Assembly: GCA_949358305.1 (NCBI GenBank)
Contig: OX442314.1
Span: 3,351,087 to 3,415,086, forward strand
DNA: 64,000 nucleotides
Origin: Strigamia acuminata
Taxonomy: Eukaryota; Arthropoda; Chilopoda; Geophilomorpha; Linotaeniidae
Direction: 5' to 3'
Both the position numbers and the translations under genes were made by a program. The stretch's first letter is position 1; each line of letters begins with the position of its first letter. Under the pieces are notes generated by a model. The model had not been told where the DNA came from. It searched no databases and worked only from the letters and a program-made list of their open reading frames with translations. Of the stretch, positions 21,777 to 33,722 are shown piece after piece.

Positions 21777-22153
21777 TAGACTTTGACCGATATCGATATT
21801 TTGTAGTATCGCCGATACCGATAATTGGCAACCGAATATCGGCCGATACCGATACCTGCGCCGATATTAAAATTAAAATGTCCGACCCCCTCCCAACCCC
21901 CCAAAATAAAAATAATAAAATTAAAATTGCGTTTATTAATTTATTTTATGTTTTAGAAACGTTTTTGAAGCAGTATATAATATATACTGCTTCAAAAGCG
22001 TTTCTAAAACGTATTGTTTTAGTCTAAAATGATACGTTTTAGAAACGTGGCAATATCGGTATCGGCCACGCAAAAAAATATCGGATCCGATATCGGTGAA
22101 TACCGAAATATCGGCCGATAGCCGATACCGATACCGGTATCGGTCAAAGTCTA
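21777..22153. mobile_element. hAT-like MITE of 377 bp inside the 15-bp array
   Basis: Terminal inverted repeats TAGACTTTGACCGATA (left) and its reverse complement (right, ending 22153). Flanking 8-bp duplications ATTTATTT occupy 21769-21776 and 22154-22161. The subterminal regions are rich in CGATATCG and CGATACCG motifs. The centre holds a long palindrome (around 21950-22017) built on TTTTAGAAACG and CGTTTCTAAAA with CAGTATATAATATATACTG in the middle. No coding capacity. The 8-bp duplication and TIR style fit hAT, but the transposase source is not in this window. Confidence 0.85.
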
Positions 22154-23850
22154 ATTTATTTCCACGGGATTTATTTCCACGGGATTTATTTCCTCGGGAT
22201 TTATTTCCACGGGGTTTATTTCCTCGGGGTTTATTTCCTCGGGATTTATTTCCACGGGATTTATTTCCTCGGGATTTATTTCCACGGGATTTATTTCCAC
22301 GGGATTTATTTCCACGGGATTTATTTCCACGGGATTTATTTCCACGGGATTTATTTCCACGGGATTTATTTCCACGGGATTTATTTCCACGGGATTTATT
22401 TCCACGGGATTTATTTCCACGGGATTTATTTCCACGAGATTTATTTCCACGGGATTTATTTCCTCCGGATTTATTTCCTCGGGATTTATTTCCTCCGGAT
22501 TTATTTCCACGGGATTTATTTCCTCGGGATTTATTTCCACGGGGTTTATTTTCACGGGGTTTATTTCCTCGGGGTTTATTTCCTCGGGATTTATCGGGGT
22601 TTATTTCCACGGATTTATTTCCACGGGGTTTATTTCCACGGGGTTTATTTCCTCGGGGTTTATTTCCTCGGGATTTATTTCCACGGGATTTATTTCCTCG
22701 GGATTTATTTCCTCGGGGTTTATTTCCACGGGATTTATTTCCACGGGGTTTATTTCCACGGGATTTATTTCCACGGGGTTTATTTGCACGGGATTTATTT
22801 CCACGGGGTTTATTTCCACGGGGTTTATTTCCTCGGGGTTTATTTCCTCGGGATTTATTTCCACGGGATTTATTTCCTCGGGATTTATTTCCTCGGGGTT
22901 TATTTCCACGGGATTTATTTCCACGGGGTTTATTTCCACGGGGTTTATTTCCACGGGATTTATTTCCACGGGGTTTATTTCCACGGGGTTTATTTGCACG
23001 GGATTTATTTCCACGGGGTTTATTTCCTCGGGGTTTATTTCCTCGGGATTTATTTCCACGGGATTTATTTCCTCGGGATTTATTTCCTCGAGGTTTATTT
23101 CCACGGGATTTATTTCCACGGGGTTTATTTCCACGGGATTTATTTCCACGGGGTTTATTTCCACGGGGTTTATTTCCTCGGGGTTTATTTCCTCGCGATT
23201 TATTTCCACGAGATTTATTTCCTCGGGATTTATTTCCTCGGGGTTTATTTCCACGGGATTTATTTCCACGGGGTTTATTTCCACGGTGTTTATTTCCACG
23301 GGGTTTATTTCCTCGGGGTTTATTTCCTCGCGATTTATTTCCACGGGATTTATTTCCTCGGGGTTTATTTCCACAGGATTTATTTCCACGGGGTTTATTT
23401 GCACGGGATTTATTTCCACGGGGTTTATTTCCACGGGGTTTATTTCCTCGGGGTTTATTTCCTCGGGGTTTATTTCCTCGGGATTTATTTCCACGGGATT
23501 TATTTCCTCGGGATTTATTTCCTCGGGGTTTATTTCCACGGGATTTATTTCCACTGGGTTTATTTCCACGGGGTTTATTTCCTCGGGGTTTATTTCCACG
23601 AGATTTATTTCCTCGGGATTTATTTCCTCGGGATTTATTTCCACGGGGTTTATTTCCTCGGGATTTATTTCCTCGAGATTTATTTCCACGAGATTTATTT
23701 CCTCCGGATTTATTTCCACGGGGTTTATTTCCACGGGATTTATTTCCTCCGGATTTATTTCCACGGGATTTATTTCCTCGGGATTTATTTCCACAGAATT
23801 TATCTCCATGGGATTTATATCCTCAGGTTTTATTTCCACAGGATTCCTGT
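22154..23850. repeat. 15-bp minisatellite, main block, about 112 copies
   Basis: Tandem units of 15 bp alternating between GGATTTATTTCCACG, GGGTTTATTTCCACG and TCCTCG variants. Because 15 is divisible by three, long open frames occur on both strands (596 codons plus, 412 minus). None should be taken as a gene. Runs of the same order of variants recur at intervals of a few hundred bases, which points to block duplications. The last units, from about 23790, are degenerate (CCACAG, CCATGG). Confidence 0.95.
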
Positions 23851-24123
23851 AGGTTGGAACTGCGCCACAGCAACGGGTACAGCTAGTGAATAAATAAATA
23901 ATAAAAATAAGAGCAGTAAAAATACAGTTAAATACTATATTGCGAAAAGCAATCTACGCAAGGTTCGGTTAGAAGCGAAGAAGTTGAAAAGGAGTGTTGA
24001 CATAAATAAAAACGTTTTGACAATAACATAGTAACCAAAATTCACACGCGTGTGTGTATATATATTTATTAACCGGCATTACAAATTCACCGTCAGGGAT
24101 AAATAAACTAAATAAATTCCTTT

Positions 24124-25508
24124 TCAAACTCGACTAATAATGGCAGCAGAAGCAGCGTCCACATTAACATCTACATTAACATCGCTCGCCTTAACTTTCT
24201 TCGTACGCCAACAAGTCCGCGCGAACACGGCGAGGAAAACAAATGCAATTCCCGCCACGCCGAGCGCATCGACCGGGTGCTCGTACACGAGGCACGACAA
24301 CAGCACGGCCAAGCACTGGCGCAACGTCATCACGTAGGCGAACACGACAGCGCCGAACTGCGAAATGGTGTAAAACACGAACATCTGACCCACGGCCGAG
24401 CAACCGGACAAAACGAGCACGTCGACGACGAAGCGCGGACAAGCGCGCGCGAACCGCAACGACGCCACAAAGCCCCCTTGCTGCAACAACGACACGCCGG
24501 TGAGCAAACACGAAAAGAGATTCACTCCGCACATCATCTGCACCCACGACATCCCGTGGCGCGCGAACAGCTCCTGCTGCCAGTTGGACGTGAAACTATC
24601 GAACGCCATGTACCCGGCCAGGATGACCAACCCGACGAAGGTCGTTTCCGTCGCCGTATCCGCGCGCTCTTCGGCGCTTCCTAGCAAGAACATGGCCATG
24701 CCGAGCGACATGAGAAGCGCCGTGCCGTATTCCCGCTTGTCGTACGTCTTTTTCGACACGATTTTGCCCATCGCCATGACGGGGATCACTTTGCACGCCT
24801 TGGTCAGCACCTGGATGGGAAAACTCACGAATTTGAGCGCCTCGTACTGGCACCAGCTGCTCATCACGTTCGAGAACGAGCAGTACGAGTACTTGTAGAG
24901 CGGCATCGCGTGCCGGAGACGGCGGCGGCGCGCGGCGATCGCCACGCCGAGTGCGGACAACACGAAGGCCGAGATTCGATTGACGAACACGAGGAACTGC
25001 GAGTCCGTGAAGCGCGCCGTTTTCGTCGAGAAGGACACCGAGTAATCCGTCGTCATGATTTTCTCCTGCAGAAATCCCCAGACGAGATACGAGCCGCCCA
25101 AACCGACGGCGCAGAACGACAAAACCCGAGCGTCGCGCATCGTGCTGCTGCTAGTCTCCTCTTGCTTTTCGTCGTCATCGTTCGTTAGTTCTTTCTCCTC
25201 GTTTCCGACGAAACACGAGCGGATGAAGCCGGCGCCGTAGTGCTCGGGAAATGGGTCTCGTCTTTTGGCCGCGTATCGCGAGATGAAGTATCCGGGCACG
25301 AGAATTGTGGAGTAACCGAGCAGATTGAGGCACAGGCGAACGATCCACGACGACGGGAGATGAGCGACTAAAACCGACGAAATACAAAAGACGAAAACGA
25401 CGAAAACTCCGCTGGTCAGCAGCGACCTATTATTAAATTAATAAATTAAAAATTAAAATTAAATGGTGGTTTATACCCGTACCAAAGAATCACGGTCGAT
25501 CGTAGCAT
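24124..25508 (-). CDS. SLC35B2: PAPS transporter 1 (SLC35B2/slalom family)
   Basis: Two exons on the minus strand: 25477..25508 (ATG at 25508, 10 codons plus 2 bases) and 24124..25426, joined by a 50-bp intron. The product is 444 residues. The N-terminal part LGYSTILVPGYFISRY, the motif RFTDSQFLVFVNR, the block SNVMSSWCQYEALKFVSFPIQVL and the C-terminal FGAVVFAYVMTLRQ all match the SLC35B2 subfamily closely, with about ten hydrophobic segments. It moves 3'-phosphoadenosine 5'-phosphosulfate into the Golgi in exchange for nucleotide, supplying sulfotransferases. It starts 184 bp from the PSMA6 start codon, in the opposite direction, so the two likely share a promoter. An AATAAATA polyadenylation signal lies near 24062. 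No defect seen. Confidence 0.93.
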
Positions 25509-27156
<1,648 letters not shown>

Positions 27157-27473
27157 TAGACATTTAATTACGTTCTTGTAATCGAAGTTTTGAAACAATA
27201 AATCTTTTTTGTTTACGTTTTATCTCGTAAATCAAAAAATAAAAATTTTCCGCCATTTTTGCGACTCGGTTGCCACCTACCGACAAAATTAATCGACAAA
27301 GTTTTACGAAAGAAGAATTTGTCCCTTTCGATACAACATTAGTAAACTGCCGAAATAAAAAACCTAAAAATAATATGTTAATTTATTCATTTATTTTAAC
27401 AACTCACAACGCTGGATATGTACAAAACAAATACTGACAAACTCTGTACGAACTTACGAAAATACACATCTGT

Positions 27474-28865
27474 TTAGCGATAACAACTATTCTTACAGAA
27501 TATAAACACCATATAAAATACAGATATCAAAATAACTTTAACGTACAAAAATAAATAAAAATAACGATCCGGCGACCACAAAACTGTGTACTGCAACGAT
27601 CCACTGTCCTCTAGCGAAGTAATTATTAATTATTAATTTGTTTGCATTTAATTTTGTCAATTTTTACCAATAACTGCAAATCCGTAGCCCATGTTCCGTC
27701 GTCCCATGCGGTAGGAACACGTGGGAACGAGAATCTCGTGCAAGGTTTCGTTGAGATCGAACGTCCAGATTCTGTTGATTAATTCCAAATGTTGTTGATC
27801 GAGAAACGTTCCGTTCTTTTCGCCAATAAAATGTATCGATGAGTGATCGTGAGCCGAGAAAATGAGATCCGGCTTCGTTTTAGTGACGATCTAAAATTTA
27901 AAAAAATAAATCATTTATTTCTCTTAGATATTCTCTTCACGGAACCTCTTTTCCAAATATTTTCGACACCGGAAGTAGTGGAAAATGAGTGACTAGAATT
28001 CGTTTCCTGGTTGAAGAGAGATCGGTTTTTTCGGCCTCCCGAGTGAAATAATTCACCTGCAAATGTAAGAGAAAATAAAAATAGAATTTAATTTAATTCA
28101 ATTCAATTAATTACACGAGCAAATTCGGCAAATTTAAAAACCACGTGTTGGTCGTCGTGAAACGCTTCTCTGAAGCGATTAACTTTTTCATCCGTTACTT
28201 TATCGCCACCTTCTCCTCCGATGTCATTATCGCCGGGGATATACAACTGAAAATAATTGTAAATATAAATTAGTGACACTTATTGTTTATTTAATCTCCT
28301 TAAGCACCTTCGGCACTCCTTCTGTCGCGAATAAATTGAAAAATCGTTGAATGTAGATGGAAAACACTTTATCCGTGCAAACACTGCCTTCGTCCATCAA
28401 ATCCCCGAGAAATATTATCATTTCTGGTTGAGTGTGTTTTACTGCTAGCGTGAAAGTTTTCGACAAATATCTGTGTAATCAAATAAAAATAAATATTATA
28501 AATTTTGATTTTTGATTTGATTTTTTTTACCGATCTGAATCCCATCGTGTGATTAAACCAATTGGGAAAAATGGTTCGTAATCGTATCCTTGGATTTGGG
28601 GGTCGCCAACAAGAAGCAATCGAATTGATTCGCTGTTTTCATTATTTAACGGTAAACTTTTCCATTGGCTCGACGCGACGTAGTATGCTATTATTTCGGC
28701 GTATATGGCGATCAACACCATTGTCGTTATCGTGATTTTGACGCAATTCGTTGAACTGAAAAAGGATTTAAAAAAATAAGTTAGAAATGACGATCAAATT
28801 TGCAAATGAGACGAGACACGAGTCTTTGCTTTTTACCTTGGTAAACCACGACGGAAACATCGCAT
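27474..28865 (-). CDS. MPPE1/PGAP5-like metallophosphoesterase (Cdc1/Ted1 family)
   Basis: Seven exons on the minus strand: 28837..28865, 28531..28755, 28308..28470, 28115..28246, 27946..28056, 27668..27890 and 27474..27610, with consistent phase, giving 339 residues. An N-terminal membrane anchor (MVLIAIYAEIIAYYV) precedes the calcineurin-like core: GDPQIQGYD (metal site 1), GDLMDEG (site 2), PGDNDIGGEGGD (where the wider superfamily has GNHD), THFPLLP and SAHDHSS. A second hydrophobic segment lies at the C terminus (exon 7), after YTVLWSPDRY. Family members sit in the ER or Golgi and MPPE1/PGAP5 removes ethanolamine phosphate from GPI anchors, but this sequence may belong to a sister group, so I leave the symbol empty. 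Polyadenylation signal AATAAA lies near 27390. Confidence 0.85.
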
Positions 28866-29025
28866 TATTTAATATAAAAATATATTCTTTGAACTTGTGT
28901 TGGAATGGTGATGATGTGATTTTTTTGCAACCATAAAATACTTGTTGCAGTTGTTTATGCCGCCATTTTGGTTGTTTACATGTAGCGTCGTCCTGCGGAT
29001 AGAAATAGTAACTGTGGTCTAGGAG
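28826..29025 (-). promoter_or_regulatory. Exon 1 and promoter region of the MPPE1-like gene (copy 1 of a duplication)
   Basis: This segment, from the exon 1 donor region through the start codon and about 160 bp upstream, is matched by 42367-42505. Shared landmarks include CCACGACGGAAACATCGCAT and GTCGTCCTGCGGATAGAA. Copy 1 carries about 85 bp in the middle that copy 2 lacks. As it includes the start region of the gene, it is likely the promoter. Confidence 0.75.
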
Positions 29026-29386
29026 CCGAACTGCTCCGCCAGCTTAAAACCATAATTATTTATTTATTTATTTAAAAAATTGAATAAACGTTTTATTTGT
29101 TTTATACACACCAAGATTAATGTCATCAAAATTTAAAGAGTATCCAACATAACTATAGTTCTCAAATTGCTGCCCCTTGGAATGACCAGGTCTTCTCCGT
29201 CTACTTTTCCAGATAAATTTAAATTCATATAACTTTATTAGAATAAAAAAAAATATAGAAATATCAACAGCATTGACTTATTATCTTATCTTTTCCTACA
29301 AATTTTATGCCAAGCAAGAACACAGCAACCACCAACCACACAACTTATTGGAAACACTGCTATTATTTTTTAAATTCTTTATTTAT
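29026..29386. other. Intergenic, AT-rich, nothing recognised
   Basis: Contains a short TTTA run near 29058 and an AATAAA signal on the minus strand near 29376 that probably ends the leucine-rich-repeat transcript. No ORF of note. Confidence 0.5.
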
Positions 29387-29793
29387 TTACCACATATTAA
29401 ATTTCAAACACAAGTTATTAGATTTTATGTAAGTGTTAATTTCTTTAGAAACTGACAGATTGATATTTAAACAATCTAAACAACGTAAAGAAGTCAATGG
29501 ATTTCGCATTTCTAATAACTTGAAGATCATCTCTCGATTAATTGAACTACAGTGATGAAATGCTACATATTTTAAATTTTTAAGCGCATTTAATTCATCT
29601 AGTTCATTAAATGTTTGACAATTTACAAGAGTGAAATGATTTACATTTGGACTTTGTAGAATTAACATTTTTATCTGCGATTCAGTAATATGTTCAGATG
29701 ATATCTTCAGACGATATAGGTTTTCGAATGAATCATCCATATTTTCAGTGTTCAAAATCGAACATTCGTGTAACAGAAGACATTGTAACTGCG

Positions 29794-30002
29794 TGTTATG
29801 AATATGGAAATAACGGTTGAAGTTTAATACAAGGTTAGAGCAACCTCACTGTTCTACATCAAGTGAAAGAGTGGGGAAAAAACACAGGAAGGATGTTCAC
29901 TCCATATATGGTAGGAGTGTCACCACAGGATATAAAAAACTCAAACTACACTAATTGCACAATGACATCAAGTGGTGATTTTCCACATCAAATATCCCAA
30001 CA
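29794..30002 (-). repeat. 3' LTR of the Copia element (209 bp)
   Basis: Direct repeat of 40854-41062. It is preceded in element orientation by a polypurine-like tract TTTTGGGGGAATT (30003-30015). Confidence 0.95.
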
Positions 30003-30104
30003 AATTCCCCCAAAATCAACAATTCGATTTCATCACAAAAACACTTCTCAATAAACACAATTATATAAAAACTATCAATATGAACACTGCACACAATAAA
30101 GTCA

Positions 30105-32827
30105 TTATTCCCCCACAGTCTTTAGTCCTAATGCTTCTAGTATTCCATTTAGTGCAGGTCCGGCTAAAGGCTTCGTTAAAAAGTCTGCTAACATGTCCTC
30201 GCTTGCGACATGTTCCACGATAATGTTTCCGTCCTCAATCTCTTGTTTGATGAAATGCACTTTTCGATTCAAGTGCTTGGTCCTCGTCTTCTGCGCACCG
30301 CCTCGCAACAGTTTCACCGCGTTTAAACTGTCACAGTGCATCGTTGTGGCATTTCCGTCGTCGACTTCTCCATTCAGTCCAATTGCGAGCTGCTTTAACC
30401 AAATTAATTCGCGCACTCCTTCGGTCAGCGCCAAGAGCTCACTCTCTGTACTCGACATTGCGACTATCGCTTGTTTCTGGCACTTCCAGTTAATGATCGA
30501 ATTCCCGTCCATTGCAATAAATCCCGAAAACGATCGTGCGTTCGCTGTCCGGTCCCAGCTCGCGTCTGAGTAACCATGGATATGGCTCTCTTCTTTCCCG
30601 TAGCTTAGCTTGTAGTCCACCGTCCCCTTCAGGTATCTCAGCACACGCTTCAATGCTGTAAAATGGATCTTTCGTGGGTCCTTGTTATACTGCGATAACA
30701 AACTCATCGGGAAACTCAGGTCTGGTCTCGTGTGTGTGGCAAGGTACATCATCTTGCCCAGCAGTTCCTGGTACTGTGTTGCATCAACCTTTTCGCTTTC
30801 GTCAAATTCGTCCAAGTTTTGATTGGGGTTCACTGGTGTTATTGCCGCATTGCATTCTTCCAATCCTTCGCTCTCCACCAATCTTCTAATGTATCCACCT
30901 TGGTGGATGTTGATTCTTCCATCTTTATACTCAACTTGGATTCCTAGAATGTATTCTAGTCTGCCTATGCTCACGAACTCAATTTCTTCCTTCATTTTCG
31001 ACATTAGTTCCGTCTCAAATTCGTCTGTGGATGCCAAAGATAAGTCATCGTCCACGTACACGCCTAGGAACATAAAGTTGCCATCAACAAAAATCACATA
31101 AAGGCACGGGTCCTCTGGAGATGGTTTAAATCCAATTTTCTTCAATGTCTTATCCAACATTTCAAACCAACATCTCCCTGCCTGTTTTAATCCATAGATG
31201 CCTTTAATTAATTGGCATACATGTCCTTTTCCTCCTTCAACATATCCTTCTGGCTGCATCATAAATATTGTCTCTTTCAGTTTGCCGTGAAGGTATGCGG
31301 CTTTGACATCATGTTGTTTTAATGGTCTGTTGATTTTTGCTGCTACATTAATCAGCATTCTCAGTGTCTCTATCCTGATCACCGGGGCGAAGGTCAGCTC
31401 GTAGTCGTCCCCGAATTTCTGCGAGTATCCAGTGGCTACTAGTCTTGCTCGGAATCTTTCCGGTTCCCCCTCGGAATTTAACTTCACTTTATAAACCCAC
31501 TTGGATTTCACCGCCTTCTTTCCTTTTGGCAATTTTCCAATTTTCCACACTCCATGTTTCTTCATCGAGCTCATCTCGTCATCCATCGCGGCCTTCCAGT
31601 CTGTCGCGTGATGGGAGTTTGTTGCTTCGTGGAAATTTTTCGGCGTTAAGATTTCTTCTACTACTAATGCCATTTGTTTCGCCTTAATTCTCTCTGATCT
31701 TCGCGCTCCCTGGTCAACCAGTCTCTTCTCGTGTTCTTCTCTTTGCACTTTATCGGCGACCAACTTCATTTCCCTGGTCACCCCTGCTGGTCGTCCCCTC
31801 CGTGGTGGTTCGTCACGTTCGACCTCAGTGTCGTTTTCTTCCGTGTTATCTTCTGATTCATTGGCTTCATTTTCTTCTTCATTTATCTCGTTTTGCTCTT
31901 CTTCCTCGGCATCGTCTGATTCGTCTTCATTTTCTTCGCAATTCAGATCGATTTTGACTGTTTCAATCTCTTCACCATCTTTGATTTCTCCATTCAACAA
32001 ATCTGCGCCCGTTTTACTCTCGTCAAATTTTACATCAATTTCTTCGCTTATCGAATCGTTTTCTGGATGATAAATTCGGTACGCTTTTCTTGTGTTTGAG
32101 TATCCAATGAATACTGCTTTCTCCGCTTTGGGATCCAATTTCTTTCGTTTGTGGTCCTTAATTAGCACATATGCTATACATCCAAATCTTCTCAAATACT
32201 TCAAATTTGGTTTCCTGCCAAACCATATCTCAAATGGTGTGCGTCCATGAACTGACGATTTGCACCGGTTGCGGATGTGCGCCACTGTCGATGCACACTC
32301 CGCCCAAAACGTCTTTGGCAGTTTGCAATCTTTTAACATTGCTCTCAACATCTCAAGTATTGTCCGGTTCGCGCGTTCTGCAACGCCGTTGCTGGCCGGA
32401 TTAAATGCTGTGGTCAGCTGGTGTTCTATGCCCCTCTTTGTCGTCCATTCCTTCATGCTTTTGGACAAGAACTCGCCGCCATTGTCGCTCCTTAATTTTT
32501 TCAGCTTCTTGTCGGTCTGTCTTTCCATCCCAATGATAAGTTCTGTTAACTTCTCCTTCGCGTCGCTTTTTGCATTTAATGTCTTAATCATTAGCATCCT
32601 ACTCCAATCGTCCACTACAGTCATTACATAGTTTGCACCTCCTCGAGATTCGGGCCCAATTGGTCCAATTAAATCAATGTGCCACAACTCCATGATGCTG
32701 GACGACTGTCGGTCTGTTACCGATTTGTGCGACGACTTTTTCATCTTTCCCGCGATGCATGGTTCACACACGGCGCCACCTTTGCTGCTAATTTCTATGC
32801 CATATGCAAGTTCTTCGTTTTTCATCT
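30105..32827 (-). CDS. Copia integrase, RT and RNase H (3' part of the split ORF)
   Basis: Continuation of the same polyprotein beyond element A. It begins with the two cysteines of the integrase zinc site (CEPCIAGKMKKS), then the integrase core with HIDLIGP, SDNGGEF and NGVAERANRT. An acidic linker of about 70 residues follows. RT has the Copia signature KWVYKVK and the catalytic YVDDDLSLAS. RNase H contains HGYSDASWD and ends near LLADFLTKPL. The order integrase before RT is diagnostic of Copia/Pseudoviridae. The remaining frame is intact, so the only lesion seen is the nested insertion. Confidence 0.93.
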
Positions 32828-33646
32828 TGTGGTGAGCAAAAGGGATAAATATTCCCCCCAAGCGGATATTTGCCCTTTGACTCACTGCAACAGACGGGTC
32901 ATTCCTCTCGTGTTGGCTCCGCCTCTCTCTGAGCAGGTGTGTGCCCCGAGGGGAGTGAGGTGTCGGGTGGCAAGCCCCCATTGGCTGCGCCGGCCCCTCA
33001 CACTGACCCATAAAAGGGAGAAATTCCCACCAAAAGAAAGAACTTACACAAACGACACCAAGAACACAGCAACTACCTCACCGTCAGGCCAACTTCAACT
33101 ACAAGTTAGGATTGATCGAGGATCGCTGAGTAAAGTGCAAACTGTAACTCTCACGAAGTCACTTGCGAGCTATTCCTGCAAAAGCACGAGAATAGCCCTT
33201 GTGAAATCACCCAGAATAATCGCCCAGACGATTATTCGCCGAAGTAAGTGTCCGAGTGCTTTGTAGGGAACCCCAAAGTTCCTAGACGAGGCCTCTGCGA
33301 CGCTAAACCAAACCCTAGACAACAGGCACGGATAGAAGACTCGAGAGAGCATTCCACCGCGTCCGTGAAGACGAATCCGTGACGAATTAACGACAACTCG
33401 AGACGCCGCCTTTGTTCCGCCGACCACGCGGAATCGACGACGCCATCTTGAGAAATCCTTTGTTCGACGCTGACCACGTCGACTCTAGAATTATTACTGA
33501 GTGTATTTTAAAGGCATAAAGCCTGGTGAATAAATTACCTGTTTATTTACATACATTTAGTATTCATTTGGGTATTTGCATAATTGATCACAGGTAAAGT
33601 ATTACACGTTAGCGCTATTTAAACCTATACAAAGTAGGACGCGACA
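32828..33646 (+). repeat. 5' LTR of element A (819 bp)
   Basis: A TATA-like CATAAAAGGG lies at 33009-33018, so U3 is roughly the first 200 bp. The R-U5 part from about 33035 onward is nearly the same as in the LTRs of element B. Confidence 0.95.
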
Positions 33647-33648
33647 CG

Positions 33649-33666
33649 TGGGGGCCCGTCCGGGAT
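33649..33666 (+). promoter_or_regulatory. tRNA-Pro primer-binding site of element A
   Basis: The 18 bases TGGGGGCCCGTCCGGGAT start two bases after the 5' LTR. They complement the 3' end of tRNA-Pro and differ at one position from the well-known primer site of murine gammaretroviruses. The same 18 bases occur in element B. Confidence 0.85.
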
Positions 33667-33722
33667 TTAGAAATAAATCTCAAACTGAACTTGTGATCTC
33701 TTTTAAAAATAACCAAATGAAA

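Noticed and set aside
22096-23886. 596-codon frame of [10 protein letters not shown] repeats and a 412-codon minus frame of INPVE repeats
   Set aside because: Both are readings of the 15-bp minisatellite on opposite strands; open in several frames at once, with no start context or unique sequence.
33648-33722. Start of the element A ORF at its first open codon
   Set aside because: That stretch is the primer-binding site; homology with element B Gag places the start at the ATG at 33723.
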